Of a stretch of DNA of 64,000 bases, positions 49,723 to 58,353 are shown piece after piece. The DNA is from RUG100 sp034927505 (GTDB taxonomy: Bacteria > Bacillota > Clostridia > Peptostreptococcales > Anaerovoracaceae). Position 1 is the first letter of the stretch, and the number at the start of each line of letters is the position of its first letter. The notes under the pieces are model-generated. The model was not told the DNA's origin. It made no database searches and worked only from the letters and a program-made list of their open reading frames with translations. A program made the position numbers and the translations under genes. Location of the stretch: contig JAYFPY010000024.1 of NCBI GenBank assembly GCA_034927505.1, positions 20,085-84,084 on the forward strand, given 5' to 3'.

Positions 49723-51270
49723 ATGAACAAGCTGGAAGAACTTCGTCAGTTCAAAGCAAAAATTGCTGTGGGCGGCGGAGAAAAAAGAATCGAAGCACAG
49801 CACAAAAGGGGCAAACTGACAGCAAGAGAAAGACTGGATATCCTCTTTGATGCGGACAGTTTCGTGGAAATCGATACTTTCGTATCACACAGGTGCAACA
49901 ACTTTGATATGCCTGAAAAGAAATATCATGGAGATGGTGTTGTGACCGGTTACGGTACTGTAGAGGGAAGACTGGTATTTGCTTATGCCCAGGACTTTAC
50001 AGTGATCGGCGGTTCGCTGGGCGAGTACCATGCGGAAAAGATCGTGAAGGCTCAGAAGATGGCTCTGAAAATGGGAGCCCCTATCGTCGGCCTCAATGAC
50101 TCCGGTGGCGCCAGAGTAGAAGAAGGCGTCAATGCACTTTCCGGATTCGGAAAGATCTTCAAAAACAATACTATATCATCAGGCGTTATTCCTCAGATAT
50201 CCGTGATCATGGGACCTTGTGCCGGCGGCGCGGTTTATTCCCCGGCTATCACAGATTTCATTTTCATGGTCGACAAGACCAGCCAGATGTTCATTACGGG
50301 ACCTCAGGTCATTAAAACGGTAACAGGCGAGGAAGTATCGGCTGAGGATCTGGGCGGAGCTATGGCTCACAACGTAAAGAGCGGAAACGCTCATTTCATA
50401 GGCAAGGATGATGAAGAAACTCTGATGCAGGTAAGGGAACTGCTGAGCTATTTCCCTTCCAACAATATGGAAACGCCGCCTATGTATGAGGCTTCGGATG
50501 ATCCGAACAGGATGATACCTGAATTCAATGAGATAATACCTGATAATCCTAACAAGGCGTATGACATGTACGATGTCATCAAGGGGCTGGCCGATGACGG
50601 AAAGCTGCTGGACGTTGCTCCGCATTATGCGAAGAACATGATCACATGCTTTATCAGGATGGACGGAAATACAGTGGGAGTCATTGCAAATCAGCCTAAG
50701 GTGGGAGCCGGATGTCTGGACATAAATGCGTCGGACAAGGCTGCAAGATTCATCAGAAGGTGCGATGCTTTCAATATACCTATGCTGACGCTGGAAGATG
50801 TTCCGGGATTCCTGCCGGGAACAGATCAGGAGTACGGCGGTATCATCAGACACGGAGCAAAGATGCTGTATGCTTACTGTGAGTCTACAGTGCCTCTCGT
50901 TACAATGATACTGAGAAAGGCCTACGGCGGAGCTTACATTGGAATGTGCAACAAGGAACTGGGATCCGATATGGTCCTTGCATGGCCGTCTGCACAGATC
51001 GCTGTAATGGGAGCTTCGGGAGCTGCAAATATTATTTCTTCTGTGAAGAAGGAAATAAAGGCGGCAGACGATCCGATAGCCAAGACCAAGGAAAAAATAC
51101 AGGAATACGAAGATACATTCAACAATCCATACAGAGCAGCAGAAATGGGCTATGTGGATGATGTAATAGAACCGGCTACCGCAAGGCAGAGGATCATCAG
51201 CGCCTTCGATATGCTGGCATCAAAGCGAGATTCATTACCTGCCAAAAAGCACGGAAACATACCGCTTTAG
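49723..51270 (+). CDS. mmdA: Acyl-CoA carboxyltransferase alpha subunit (methylmalonyl-CoA decarboxylase MmdA type)
   Basis: 515 aa, the size of MmdA / propionyl-CoA carboxylase beta rather than the longer glutaconyl-CoA decarboxylase alpha. Ribosome site AAGGAGG. Carboxyltransferase signatures: KRGKLTARERLD, DFTVIGGSLG, GLNDSGGARVEEGV, and the second half DVPGFLPGTDQE, KAYGGAYIGM. Transfers the carboxyl group from methylmalonyl-CoA (or a related acyl-CoA) to biotin on the carrier encoded next. The following genes encode the delta and biotin carrier subunits; a membrane beta subunit is not in the window. Confidence 0.88.
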   Translation: MNKLEELRQFKAKIAVGGGEKRIEAQHKRGKLTARERLDILFDADSFVEIDTFVSHRCNNFDMPEKKYHGDGVVTGYGTVEGRLVFAYAQDFTVIGGSLGEYHAEKIVKAQKMALKMGAPIVGLNDSGGARVEEGVNALSGFGKIFKNNTISSGVIPQISVIMGPCAGGAVYSPAITDFIFMVDKTSQMFITGPQVIKTVTGEEVSAEDLGGAMAHNVKSGNAHFIGKDDEETLMQVRELLSYFPSNNMETPPMYEASDDPNRMIPEFNEIIPDNPNKAYDMYDVIKGLADDGKLLDVAPHYAKNMITCFIRMDGNTVGVIANQPKVGAGCLDINASDKAARFIRRCDAFNIPMLTLEDVPGFLPGTDQEYGGIIRHGAKMLYAYCESTVPLVTMILRKAYGGAYIGMCNKELGSDMVLAWPSAQIAVMGASGAANIISSVKKEIKAADDPIAKTKEKIQEYEDTFNNPYRAAEMGYVDDVIEPATARQRIISAFDMLASKRDSLPAKKHGNIPL

Positions 51271-51281
51271 GAGGTGACGAT

Positions 51282-51725
51282 ATGAGTTTAATGGAACAAT
51301 TTGCTAATCCTGATACTATGCACAGTCTCTCCTTTGGAGACAAGATGGCGGGAGCAGGCATAACGACTCTGATGGGCATGGGGATCACATTCTGCATCCT
51401 GATACTCCTGTGGGGCGTAATAGCTGTAATGACCAGGATCATGGCGTCAGCAGATAAAAAGAAGGCGGCCCCGGCTCCGGCAGCAGCACCTGCACCGGCG
51501 GCGGCAGCTCCGGCAGCAGCAGCAGCGGCTCCGGCAGGCGACGCTGTACCGGCATCCAATGATGCGGAACTGACAGCGGTGATCGCAGCAGCGATCGCAG
51601 CCTATGAAGGCGACGGCGAGGTAAAGAGCGATCTGGTCGTAAGAAGGATCAGAAGAATCGCAGGGTCAACACCTGCATGGGCCAGAGAAGGCCGCGATGA
51701 GTGTATAGAAAGTAGAAGAGTATAA
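51282..51725 (+). CDS. Decarboxylase delta/OadG-like membrane subunit
   Basis: 147 aa. One membrane helix (GAGITTLMGMGITFCILILLWGVIAVM) near residues 25-51, then an Ala/Pro-rich hinge and a C-terminal part (NDAELTAVIAAAIAAYEG) typical of OadG-type small subunits that assemble sodium-pump decarboxylases. GGAGG precedes the ATG. C-terminal segment RRIRRIAGSTPAWAREGR is the conserved end seen in glutaconyl- and methylmalonyl-CoA decarboxylase delta subunits. Confidence 0.8.
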   Translation: MSLMEQFANPDTMHSLSFGDKMAGAGITTLMGMGITFCILILLWGVIAVMTRIMASADKKKAAPAPAAAPAPAAAAPAAAAAAPAGDAVPASNDAELTAVIAAAIAAYEGDGEVKSDLVVRRIRRIAGSTPAWAREGRDECIESRRV

Positions 51726-51740
51726 AGGAGATCAAGTCAA

Positions 51741-52157
51741 ATGAAACAGTATAATATAACAGTGAACGGAACAACTTATGCAGTGGAAGTTGAAGAAACA
51801 GGCGGAAATGCGGCACCTGCAGCGGCACCCGCACCTGTAGCGGCACCCGCACCTGCGGCGGCAGCTCCTGCACCGGCAGCGGCAGCTCCGGCACCGAAGA
51901 AAGAAGAACCTGCGGCAGCTCCTGCAGCAGCACCGGCAGCCGGCGCTGCAAGCATAGATGCTCCGATGCCGGGAACAGTCCTGGATGTAAAGGTAACAGC
52001 CGGACAGGCAGTCGCTGAAGGCGATATCCTGGTTATCTTGGAAGCCATGAAAATGGAGAATGAAATCCTGGCTCCACAGGCAGGGACCGTAGACACAGTG
52101 CCTGCAGCAAAGGGTGCTTCTGTAAATGCCGGAGATACTCTTGTAACTTTGGTATAA
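51741..52157 (+). CDS. Biotin carboxyl carrier protein (gamma subunit)
   Basis: 138 aa. N-terminal KQYNITVNGTTYAVEVEE start is typical; a flexible Ala/Pro-rich linker (about 30-70) leads to the biotinyl domain with the attachment motif EAMKMEN (Lys at about residue 104). Carries biotin between the carboxyltransferase and the membrane decarboxylase. Third gene of the cluster, followed by a strong terminator. Confidence 0.92.
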   Translation: MKQYNITVNGTTYAVEVEETGGNAAPAAAPAPVAAPAPAAAAPAPAAAAPAPKKEEPAAAPAAAPAAGAASIDAPMPGTVLDVKVTAGQAVAEGDILVILEAMKMENEILAPQAGTVDTVPAAKGASVNAGDTLVTLV

Positions 52158-52173
52158 ACCGAGTATAATATTT

Positions 52174-52205
52174 GGCGCCGGCAGCGATACCGGCGCCTTT
52201 ATATT
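52174..52205 (+). terminator. Terminator of the decarboxylase cluster
   Basis: GGCGCCGG / CCGGCGCC perfect 8-bp stem with an 8-nt loop, then TTTATATTTT. Confidence 0.85.
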
Positions 52206-52234
52206 TTAAGAACAGAGCTAAAGGAGGGAAACCA

Positions 52235-53044
52235 ATGCTACTGGCTTTTGACGTAGGGAACACAAATATTGTGCTGGGCGTTTTCAAAGATGGTGAACTC
52301 ATTCAGAACTGGCGACTTGAAACTGACAACAACAAGAGCGCTGATGAGTACGGGATGATAATAAACCAGCTTTTTTCATATGAAAATCTTCAGATGAATC
52401 AGGTGGAGGATGTTATAGTTTCCACAGTCGTTCCGTCGGTGCTGTTTACGATACAGCATCTTTCGCAGAAATATTTCAACAGAAGAGCTATAGTGATCGA
52501 GCCGGGTGTCAAGACGGGGCTTTTGATCAAGTACGACAACCCGAAACAGGTAGGCGCGGACCGTATTGTAAATGCTGTCGCGGCTTTCAACAAATACGGA
52601 GGTCCGCTGATCATAATAGATTTCGGAACGGCGACTACATTTTGTGCAGTGAATGAAAAACAGGAATATCTGGGCGGCACCATTGCACCGGGACTGAAGA
52701 TAGCTTCTGATGCACTGTTTGAGAAAACCTCAAAGCTGCCGAAAGTCGAGCTGGAGCCGCCGGGCCAGGTGGTGTGCAGAAATACTATACAGAGCATGCA
52801 GTCGGGTCTTGTGTATGGACATATGGGCATGGTGGAATTCATTGTAAAGAAGATGAAAGAAGAACTGGAAAAGGTTTCTTCAGCGGGCGCAAGTGTCAAG
52901 GTGGTCGCAACGGGAGGACTTGCAACTCTTATTGATTCGGGCACGGACTGTATAGATCATGTGGACAAGATGCTGACGTTGGAGGGCCTGGAAATAATAT
53001 ACGAAAAAAACAAAAAAGAAAAGAAAAAGGAGCAGAATGGCTGA
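52235..53044 (+). CDS. coaX: Type III pantothenate kinase CoaX
   Basis: 269 aa. ATG at 52235 follows AAGGAGGG; the frame before it crosses the terminator and is rejected. ATP motif LLAFDVGNTNIVLGVF, pantothenate site VGADRIVNAVAAF, FGTATTF and GGTIAPGL are the family signatures. First step of CoA synthesis, ATP-dependent, feedback-insensitive in this class. Overlaps the dus gene by 8 bp, an arrangement found in many Firmicutes. Confidence 0.93.
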   Translation: MLLAFDVGNTNIVLGVFKDGELIQNWRLETDNNKSADEYGMIINQLFSYENLQMNQVEDVIVSTVVPSVLFTIQHLSQKYFNRRAIVIEPGVKTGLLIKYDNPKQVGADRIVNAVAAFNKYGGPLIIIDFGTATTFCAVNEKQEYLGGTIAPGLKIASDALFEKTSKLPKVELEPPGQVVCRNTIQSMQSGLVYGHMGMVEFIVKKMKEELEKVSSAGASVKVVATGGLATLIDSGTDCIDHVDKMLTLEGLEIIYEKNKKEKKKEQNG

Positions 53045-53996
53045 TTTGAAGATCGGAAATGTGATACTGGAAAATCCGTTCATAGCGGCTCCTCTTGCGG
53101 GAATAACCGACGCACCCATGCGCAGACTATGCAGATCCATGGGTGCGGCTTTAGTATACTCGGAAATGGTCAGCGGAAAAGGTCTGTTGTATAACAACGA
53201 AAGAACGGAAAAACTGCTGAAGATATATGAGGACGAAAAACCGGTGGCGTATCAGATATTCGGCAGCGATCCAAAGATCATGGGTGAGACGGCTAAAAAG
53301 CTGGCGGGACGTGGGAACGCCGTGCTGGATATAAACATGGGATGCCCGGTGCCTAAGATAGTAAAGAACGGGGAGGGATCGGCTTTGCTGAAAAACATCC
53401 GGCTGCTCCATGATGTGGCAGCGGCGGTGGTAAAGACCGCGGGAAAGCCGGTCACGGCAAAGATACGCATAGGATGGGACAGTGATTCCATCGTAGCCGC
53501 AGAGGCGGCCATGGCTCTGGAAGCCGCAGGCGTTGCGGCAGTTGCTGTTCATGGAAGAACCAGGGAACAGTTCTATTCAGGGAAGGCAGACAGGTCTCAG
53601 ACTGCGGCTGTCAAGAAGGCACTGTCGATCCCGGTGATAGGCAACGGTGATGTATTTTCAGCAGAGGACGGTATGGAACTGATGGAAGAGACCGGCTGTG
53701 ATTTTGTAATGGTTGGCCGGGGCATGCTGGGCAATCCGTGGATATTCAGAGAACTTGCAGCGGCGTGGAAGGGCGAAAGGATCCCTGATCGTCCCTGCAT
53801 AGACGAGAAAAAAGAGATGATGCTGACTCACTTCGATATGCTGGCGGAAGAGAAGGGTGAAAAGCGAGCTGTGCTGGAAATGCGAAAGCATGCCGGATGG
53901 TATCTGAAGGGAGAGTACGGTGCGGCAGAGATCCGAAGGAAGATAAATCAAATAACAGACATCAGTGAATTGAGGGAGACGATAAAAACCATGTAA
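53037..53996 (+). CDS. dusB: tRNA-dihydrouridine synthase (DusB type)
   Basis: 319 aa. N-terminal APLAGITDAPMRRLCR, NMGCPVPKIVKNGEGSAL with the catalytic Cys (about residue 100), VHGRTREQFYSG and GNGDVFSAEDG with a C-terminal VGRGMLGNPWIF; the tail forms the RNA-binding domain. FMN enzyme that reduces uridine in the D-loop of tRNA. ATG inside the coaX end gives coupling. Terminator overlaps the stop codon. Confidence 0.92.
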   Translation: MADLKIGNVILENPFIAAPLAGITDAPMRRLCRSMGAALVYSEMVSGKGLLYNNERTEKLLKIYEDEKPVAYQIFGSDPKIMGETAKKLAGRGNAVLDINMGCPVPKIVKNGEGSALLKNIRLLHDVAAAVVKTAGKPVTAKIRIGWDSDSIVAAEAAMALEAAGVAAVAVHGRTREQFYSGKADRSQTAAVKKALSIPVIGNGDVFSAEDGMELMEETGCDFVMVGRGMLGNPWIFRELAAAWKGERIPDRPCIDEKKEMMLTHFDMLAEEKGEKRAVLEMRKHAGWYLKGEYGAAEIRRKINQITDISELRETIKTM

Positions 53997-54022
53997 GGGT
54001 ATGGAACTGACATGGTTTTTTG
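53985..54022 (+). terminator. Terminator of the coaX-dus operon
   Basis: AAAACCATGT / ACATGGTTTT perfect stem overlapping the stop codon, followed by TT and a later T run. Confidence 0.75.
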
Positions 54023-54055
54023 CTTTTTTTATACAATAATAATTGTCTGAAAATA

Positions 54056-54084
54056 TTGCCAATGACAAATCCAGATGATATACT
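54056..54084 (+). promoter_or_regulatory. Promoter of the EF-G paralogue gene
   Basis: TTGCCA (54056-54061), 17 bp, TATACT (54079-54084). Confidence 0.65.
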
Positions 54085-54122
54085 GTACCCACGCGAAACT
54101 ATAATAAGAGGAGGACTCATAT

Positions 54123-56087
54123 ATGAAAGGCTATACCAGCGAAACTATCAGAAACGTTGCACTAGTAGGACACGGCGGTTGCGGAAAGACCACTTTCCTG
54201 GAATCGGTATTGTCAGAGACAGGTGAGATCGACAAAATGGGTAAAGTCGAAGAAGGAAACACTGTTTCCGACTACGATAAGATGGAGAAAGAAAAAGGCT
54301 ATTCGATAAATACTTCGGTAGTTCCGGTGATCTGGAAAGACAGCAAGATCAACTTTATAGACACTCCGGGCTTTTTCGACTTTGTAGGAGAAGTTAACGC
54401 GGCTCTTAGAGCGGCAGAGGCAGCTATCATACTGGTGGATGCAGGTGCGGGGATCCAGGTGGGGACCGAACAGGCATGGAAAGTATGTGAAAGATATAAA
54501 AAACCAAGATTCATAGTAATAAATAAACGAGATAAAGATGAATTCGATTACGACAAAACATTTGGAGAACTGAAGGCGAAGTTCGGAGATTCTCTGCTTC
54601 CTTTCAGCTGGCCGATCACTACGGAGATCGATGAAGATCTGAAAGAAGCCATCGCTATGACAGACGATGCGCTGATGGAAAAATACTTCAACGGAGATGA
54701 TTTTTCCGAAGATGAAATAAAAGCCGGTCTGAAGAGAGGGATACAGGACGGTGCTATCGTTCCTGTGTGTTCGGCGGCATTTACGATGGGACACGGCAGC
54801 GAAGGACTTCTGGACCTGCTTATCGAATACGCACCGACTCCGCTGGAGCATGGAGTGTACATGGGATATAACGACAAAAACGAACAGGTGGAGTATGTTT
54901 CAAAGACAGACGGCCCTGTATCCGGTTTTGTTTTCAAGACCATAATCGACCCGTTTGTGGGCAAGATATCGGTAATAAAAGTTGTATCGGGAAAGATGAC
55001 ATCCGGAATGGAGATCTTGAACGAAAGAACGGGAAAGATGGAAAAACTGGGCAAACTGTTTTTCTTGAGAGGCAATCAGCAGCAGGAACTGGATTATGCC
55101 GAAGCCGGAGACATCGTTGCAGTGGCAAAACTGCAGTATACTTTGTCGGGAGATACTCTCTGCGATAAGAATGACATACACAGATATATGCCGCTGGATT
55201 ATCCAACGCCAAAACTGTATGTAGCCATCGAAGCTGCAGAAAAAAAACAGGAAGATAAAGTCTTCTCCGGCCTTGCAAAGCTGAGAGAGGAAGACCCGTC
55301 GTTCACTATAGAGAGAAACAATGAAACGAAGCAGACTCTGCTGGGCGGACAGGGTGAGATGCAGATCAATATAATAATGGAAAAACTGAAGGATAGATTC
55401 GGCGTTTCTGTAAAGACGATACCGCAGAAGATAGCTTATCGAGAGACTATCAGAGGCAATTCCGATGTACAGGGAAAACATAAAAAACAGTCGGGCGGAG
55501 CAGGACAGTACGGAGATGTGCACATCAAGTTTTCGCCGTCGCAGGAGGATTTCGAATTTGAGGAATCTCTGTTCGGCGGTTCCATACCGAAGAACTATGT
55601 ACCGGCTATTGAAAAAGGTCTTGTAGAATCAATGGAAAAAGGCCCCCTTGCAGGATGCAAAGTCACGGGAGTAAAGGCAGATCTTTATGACGGATCGTAT
55701 CACGATGTGGACTCCAATGAAATGGCTTTCAAAATAGCGGCTTCTCTGGCATTCAAGAAGGGCATCGTTGAAGCTGATCCATGTATCCTGGAACCGATCA
55801 TGCATCTGGAAATAACTGTTCCGGATGAAAACATGGGTGATGTCATGGGGGACATGAACAAGAGAAGGGGCAGGATCCTGGGTTCAGAACCTCTCGAGTC
55901 GGGAGACCAGAAGATATTGGCAGAAGCTCCTCAGGCGGAACTGTTCGACTATGCAATAACCATAAGGTCGATGACTCAGGGCAGAGGATCTTTCGAAATG
56001 AGTTTTGAAAGATATGACCAGCTGCCGCAGCAGATGGCTGACAAGATAACAGCAGCTTACAGGCAGGAACAGGAAGCCGGTCACTGA
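54123..56087 (+). CDS. Elongation factor G paralogue (translational GTPase)
   Basis: 654 aa, shorter than canonical EF-G (about 690). GTPase motifs are modified: G1 GHGGCGKTT in place of GHIDxGKTT, G3 DTPGF, G4 NKRD in place of NKxD. The EF-G domains II-V follow (the IV-V part with GGAGQYGDVHIKF, EPIMHLEITVPD, GRGSFEMSFERY). Such paralogues (FusA2-like) exist beside true EF-G and have roles in recycling or stress, not proven. The true fusA is not in the window. Own promoter and terminator, monocistronic. Confidence 0.82.
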   Translation: MKGYTSETIRNVALVGHGGCGKTTFLESVLSETGEIDKMGKVEEGNTVSDYDKMEKEKGYSINTSVVPVIWKDSKINFIDTPGFFDFVGEVNAALRAAEAAIILVDAGAGIQVGTEQAWKVCERYKKPRFIVINKRDKDEFDYDKTFGELKAKFGDSLLPFSWPITTEIDEDLKEAIAMTDDALMEKYFNGDDFSEDEIKAGLKRGIQDGAIVPVCSAAFTMGHGSEGLLDLLIEYAPTPLEHGVYMGYNDKNEQVEYVSKTDGPVSGFVFKTIIDPFVGKISVIKVVSGKMTSGMEILNERTGKMEKLGKLFFLRGNQQQELDYAEAGDIVAVAKLQYTLSGDTLCDKNDIHRYMPLDYPTPKLYVAIEAAEKKQEDKVFSGLAKLREEDPSFTIERNNETKQTLLGGQGEMQINIIMEKLKDRFGVSVKTIPQKIAYRETIRGNSDVQGKHKKQSGGAGQYGDVHIKFSPSQEDFEFEESLFGGSIPKNYVPAIEKGLVESMEKGPLAGCKVTGVKADLYDGSYHDVDSNEMAFKIAASLAFKKGIVEADPCILEPIMHLEITVPDENMGDVMGDMNKRRGRILGSEPLESGDQKILAEAPQAELFDYAITIRSMTQGRGSFEMSFERYDQLPQQMADKITAAYRQEQEAGH

Positions 56088-56109
56088 TAAGAAAGAATAA
56101 AAGCATTTG

Positions 56110-56142
56110 GCGGCTGACCCTTAAATGGGCCGGCCGCTTTGG
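56110..56142 (+). terminator. Terminator of the EF-G paralogue gene
   Basis: GCGGC/GCCGC outer stem and CCC/GGG inner stem, then TTTGG; imperfect T run. Confidence 0.55.
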
Positions 56143-56158
56143 TGTATAGGAAAACCAC

Positions 56159-56187
56159 TTGTAATAATCGGCGGAGAACTGTATATT
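56159..56187 (+). promoter_or_regulatory. Promoter of the DUF1461-like gene
   Basis: TTGTAA (56159-56164), 17 bp, TATATT (56182-56187). Predicted RNA start is at the ATG at 56195, which would give a leaderless mRNA. Confidence 0.45.
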
Positions 56188-56194
56188 ATATAGT

Positions 56195-56920
56195 ATGAAA
56201 ACATATAGAAAGAATTCACGTAAAAATCCCTGGCGAAACACTATGAAGAGCCGGGAAATACAATGGGACACAGTGTTCGGACGGATACTGATCATCAGTA
56301 TTCCACTGATGATAATTTGCATTGCAGCGAATATCACAATGCGTATGCCCGATACATATCAGTATTCACTCAGCGATTCGCAAATACTGAATTCGGCTCC
56401 GGTAGTAGTCGATGAAGGGAAGCTGGTCAACCTCTTTGGAGACTACATGCAGCATAAAACAAATGACTTTACTTTGAAGGAATCTGTGGATTACAAGCCG
56501 GAAGATGTCTTCAACGATAAGGACAGAGCGGCGATGCATCATCTAAGGACAGCACTGGACATAGTGCTGGCAGTCGGTATCATAGCTTTGATAATGACAG
56601 CAGTCTGCTATTTTTTCCTGATAAGATGGCGGCGCAAAGTGATACACATGGAATATTTGAAAAAGTCATTTTTAATGTTCCTGATCATGTCGGTGTTGTG
56701 GGCACTGGCAAAGGCAGTGCCTTTTTTCAGGTCGCTGACATGGGGCCATTTGCTCGGGAGTGGGTTCAAGACCGGAGATATACTGATAATGGTGCTGCAG
56801 GACAAGTTTTCTCTGCAGGTCACAGTATTCGACCTGGTGATATCCTTTGTGATAATGGGGATACTGGCTTACGGAACGTGGGAAGTTGCAGGACGGAAGA
56901 AAATGTTTAAAAGGAGATAG
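56195..56920 (+). CDS. Integral membrane protein, DUF1461 / TIGR01906-like
   Basis: 241 aa. Four membrane segments (about 29-50, 122-145, 158-178, 210-232). Features of TIGR01906: helix 1 then an extracytoplasmic part (YQYSLSD...LFGDYMQ, KDRAAMHHLRTALDIVL) before helix 2. No ribosome site stands before the ATG at 56195; the nearest alternative is ATG 56243, also without one. Function unknown. Followed after 5 bp by the DJ-1 gene, so one transcript. Confidence 0.65.
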   Translation: MKTYRKNSRKNPWRNTMKSREIQWDTVFGRILIISIPLMIICIAANITMRMPDTYQYSLSDSQILNSAPVVVDEGKLVNLFGDYMQHKTNDFTLKESVDYKPEDVFNDKDRAAMHHLRTALDIVLAVGIIALIMTAVCYFFLIRWRRKVIHMEYLKKSFLMFLIMSVLWALAKAVPFFRSLTWGHLLGSGFKTGDILIMVLQDKFSLQVTVFDLVISFVIMGILAYGTWEVAGRKKMFKRR

Positions 56921-56925
56921 TAAAA

Positions 56926-57468
56926 ATGGTTTATGTACATATCGCATCCGGATTTGAAGAAATAGAAACGACGACCATCGTAGATATACTGCGAAGAGGC
57001 GGCGTTGATACCGAGATCGTATCCATCGAGGGCAAAAATGTCAAAGGAGCTCATGATATAGAGTTGACTGCAGACATCACCTTTGAGGAGGCGAACTATG
57101 AAAACTGCGAGATGATCGTGATGCCGGGCGGGATGCCGGGAACGGCAAACCTTCAGGCTCATGAGGGATTGTCTGCAAGGATAGGAGAATTCAATGACGC
57201 CGGGAAATGGATATGCGCCATGTGCGCGGCACCGATGATATTCGGAGAAATGGGAATACTGGAAGGAAGAAAAGCCACCATATACCCGGGAATGGAAGAA
57301 CACCTGACGGGGGCTTTGAAATCCATAGCTTCGGTAGTAAAAGACGAACATATAATCACCAGCAAAGCGCCGGGAACGGCAATGCTGTTTGCATTGGAGC
57401 TGCTGGGTGCGCTCAAGGGCGAAAAGGTAATGGAGGAAGTGAAAAGCGAACTCTTTATGGCCATATGA
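56926..57468 (+). CDS. DJ-1/PfpI-family protein
   Basis: 180 aa. AAAGGAG precedes the ATG. Nucleophile elbow WICAMCAAPMIFGEMG with the conserved cysteine (about residue 99), the Glu of HIASGFEEIE near residue 10, and IMPGG-like VMPGGMPGTANL. Related to YajL/DJ-1-type chaperones/glyoxalases that handle oxidised proteins. Its stop overlaps the next ATG (ATGA). Confidence 0.88.
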   Translation: MVYVHIASGFEEIETTTIVDILRRGGVDTEIVSIEGKNVKGAHDIELTADITFEEANYENCEMIVMPGGMPGTANLQAHEGLSARIGEFNDAGKWICAMCAAPMIFGEMGILEGRKATIYPGMEEHLTGALKSIASVVKDEHIITSKAPGTAMLFALELLGALKGEKVMEEVKSELFMAI

Positions 57469-58280
57469 ACATGAACGGCGCAGCAGACCGGGACTGGCAT
57501 ATACACACATATTATTCCGACGGCACATTGTCGCCTAAAGAAGTAATAAGGTGGGCAAAAGATCAAGGACTGCATGAGATAGCCATAACTGATCACGACG
57601 GCGTCGACGGGATACCTGAAGCGATAGAAGAAGGAGAAAAAGCCGGCATACGGGTCATACCGGGCATAGAACTGTCTACAGTAATGAAGGACGGGACCGG
57701 GCTGCACATACTTGGCTACAATATCGACTGGGGAAACGAACACCTGCTGAAAGGCTGCGAAGAGATGCGCAGGGGCAGAGCCAGACGCAACAAGAAACTG
57801 CTGGAAGCCCTGGCAGAAGAAGGGTTCATACTGGGACCGGAAGATATAGCCGAAAGCGAAGAACGTGGATTTATAGGAAAGCCGAACATCGCACGGGCCA
57901 TGGTGGGAAAAGGATACATCAGCGACGTCAGTCAGGCGTTTTCAGGTATTTTTTCAACAAAAAAGATGCGGGCTATAAAAAAGAAAAAGATAGGAACATT
58001 CGAGGCGATAAGGCTGATCAAAAAAGCCGGCGGAAAGCCTGTGCTGGCTCATCCGGGGCTGATAAGACATATGGGGCAGCGGGACAGCGAGGAGTTTTTT
58101 CAGAATATAGACGAGCTGCTGGGAGTGCTGCGCAGGAAAGGTCTAGAAGGGCTGGAATGCGATTATCCGGAGCACACAATGGAGGAAAAGGAACTGTTCA
58201 TAGAGATGGCTGCTTTTCACGGGCTGGATATAACAAAGGGATCGGATTTTCACGGGGACGGTCACAATTTAGAATATTGA
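57465..58280 (+). CDS. PHP-domain phosphoesterase
   Basis: 271 aa. PHP metal motifs: DWHIHTYYSDGTLSP, ITDHDGVDG, IPGIELST, LAHPGL and GSDFHGDGHN, all in order. Close to the YciV/TrpH (RNase AM-type) group of nucleotide or oligonucleotide 3',5'-phosphodiesterases. Start at 57465 overlaps the DJ-1 stop; an ATG two codons later is possible, and no strong ribosome site is seen. Confidence 0.88.
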   Translation: MNMNGAADRDWHIHTYYSDGTLSPKEVIRWAKDQGLHEIAITDHDGVDGIPEAIEEGEKAGIRVIPGIELSTVMKDGTGLHILGYNIDWGNEHLLKGCEEMRRGRARRNKKLLEALAEEGFILGPEDIAESEERGFIGKPNIARAMVGKGYISDVSQAFSGIFSTKKMRAIKKKKIGTFEAIRLIKKAGGKPVLAHPGLIRHMGQRDSEEFFQNIDELLGVLRRKGLEGLECDYPEHTMEEKELFIEMAAFHGLDITKGSDFHGDGHNLEY

Positions 58281-58305
58281 AAATCAGGGCATAATACGGT
58301 ATAAT
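58277..58305 (+). promoter_or_regulatory. Promoter of the cysE-sigH operon
   Basis: TTGAAA (58277-58282), 17 bp, TATAAT (58300-58305), overlapping the end of the PHP gene. Confidence 0.75.
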
Positions 58306-58309
58306 ATTT

Positions 58310-58331
58310 GGGCAGGTTTTATTACCTGCTC
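58310..58331 (+). promoter_or_regulatory. 5'-terminal hairpin of the cysE leader
   Basis: GGGCAGGT / ACCTGCTC 8-bp stem with a 6-nt loop, starting at the predicted RNA 5' end; no T run behind it. May be an mRNA stabiliser. Too short for a T-box. Confidence 0.45.
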
Positions 58332-58353
58332 AAAACATTTTGAAGGAGAATCA

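Noticed and set aside
58310..58353. T-box leader before cysE-cysS
   Set aside because: The space between promoter and start codon is under 50 nt and lacks the specifier loop and the T-box sequence.
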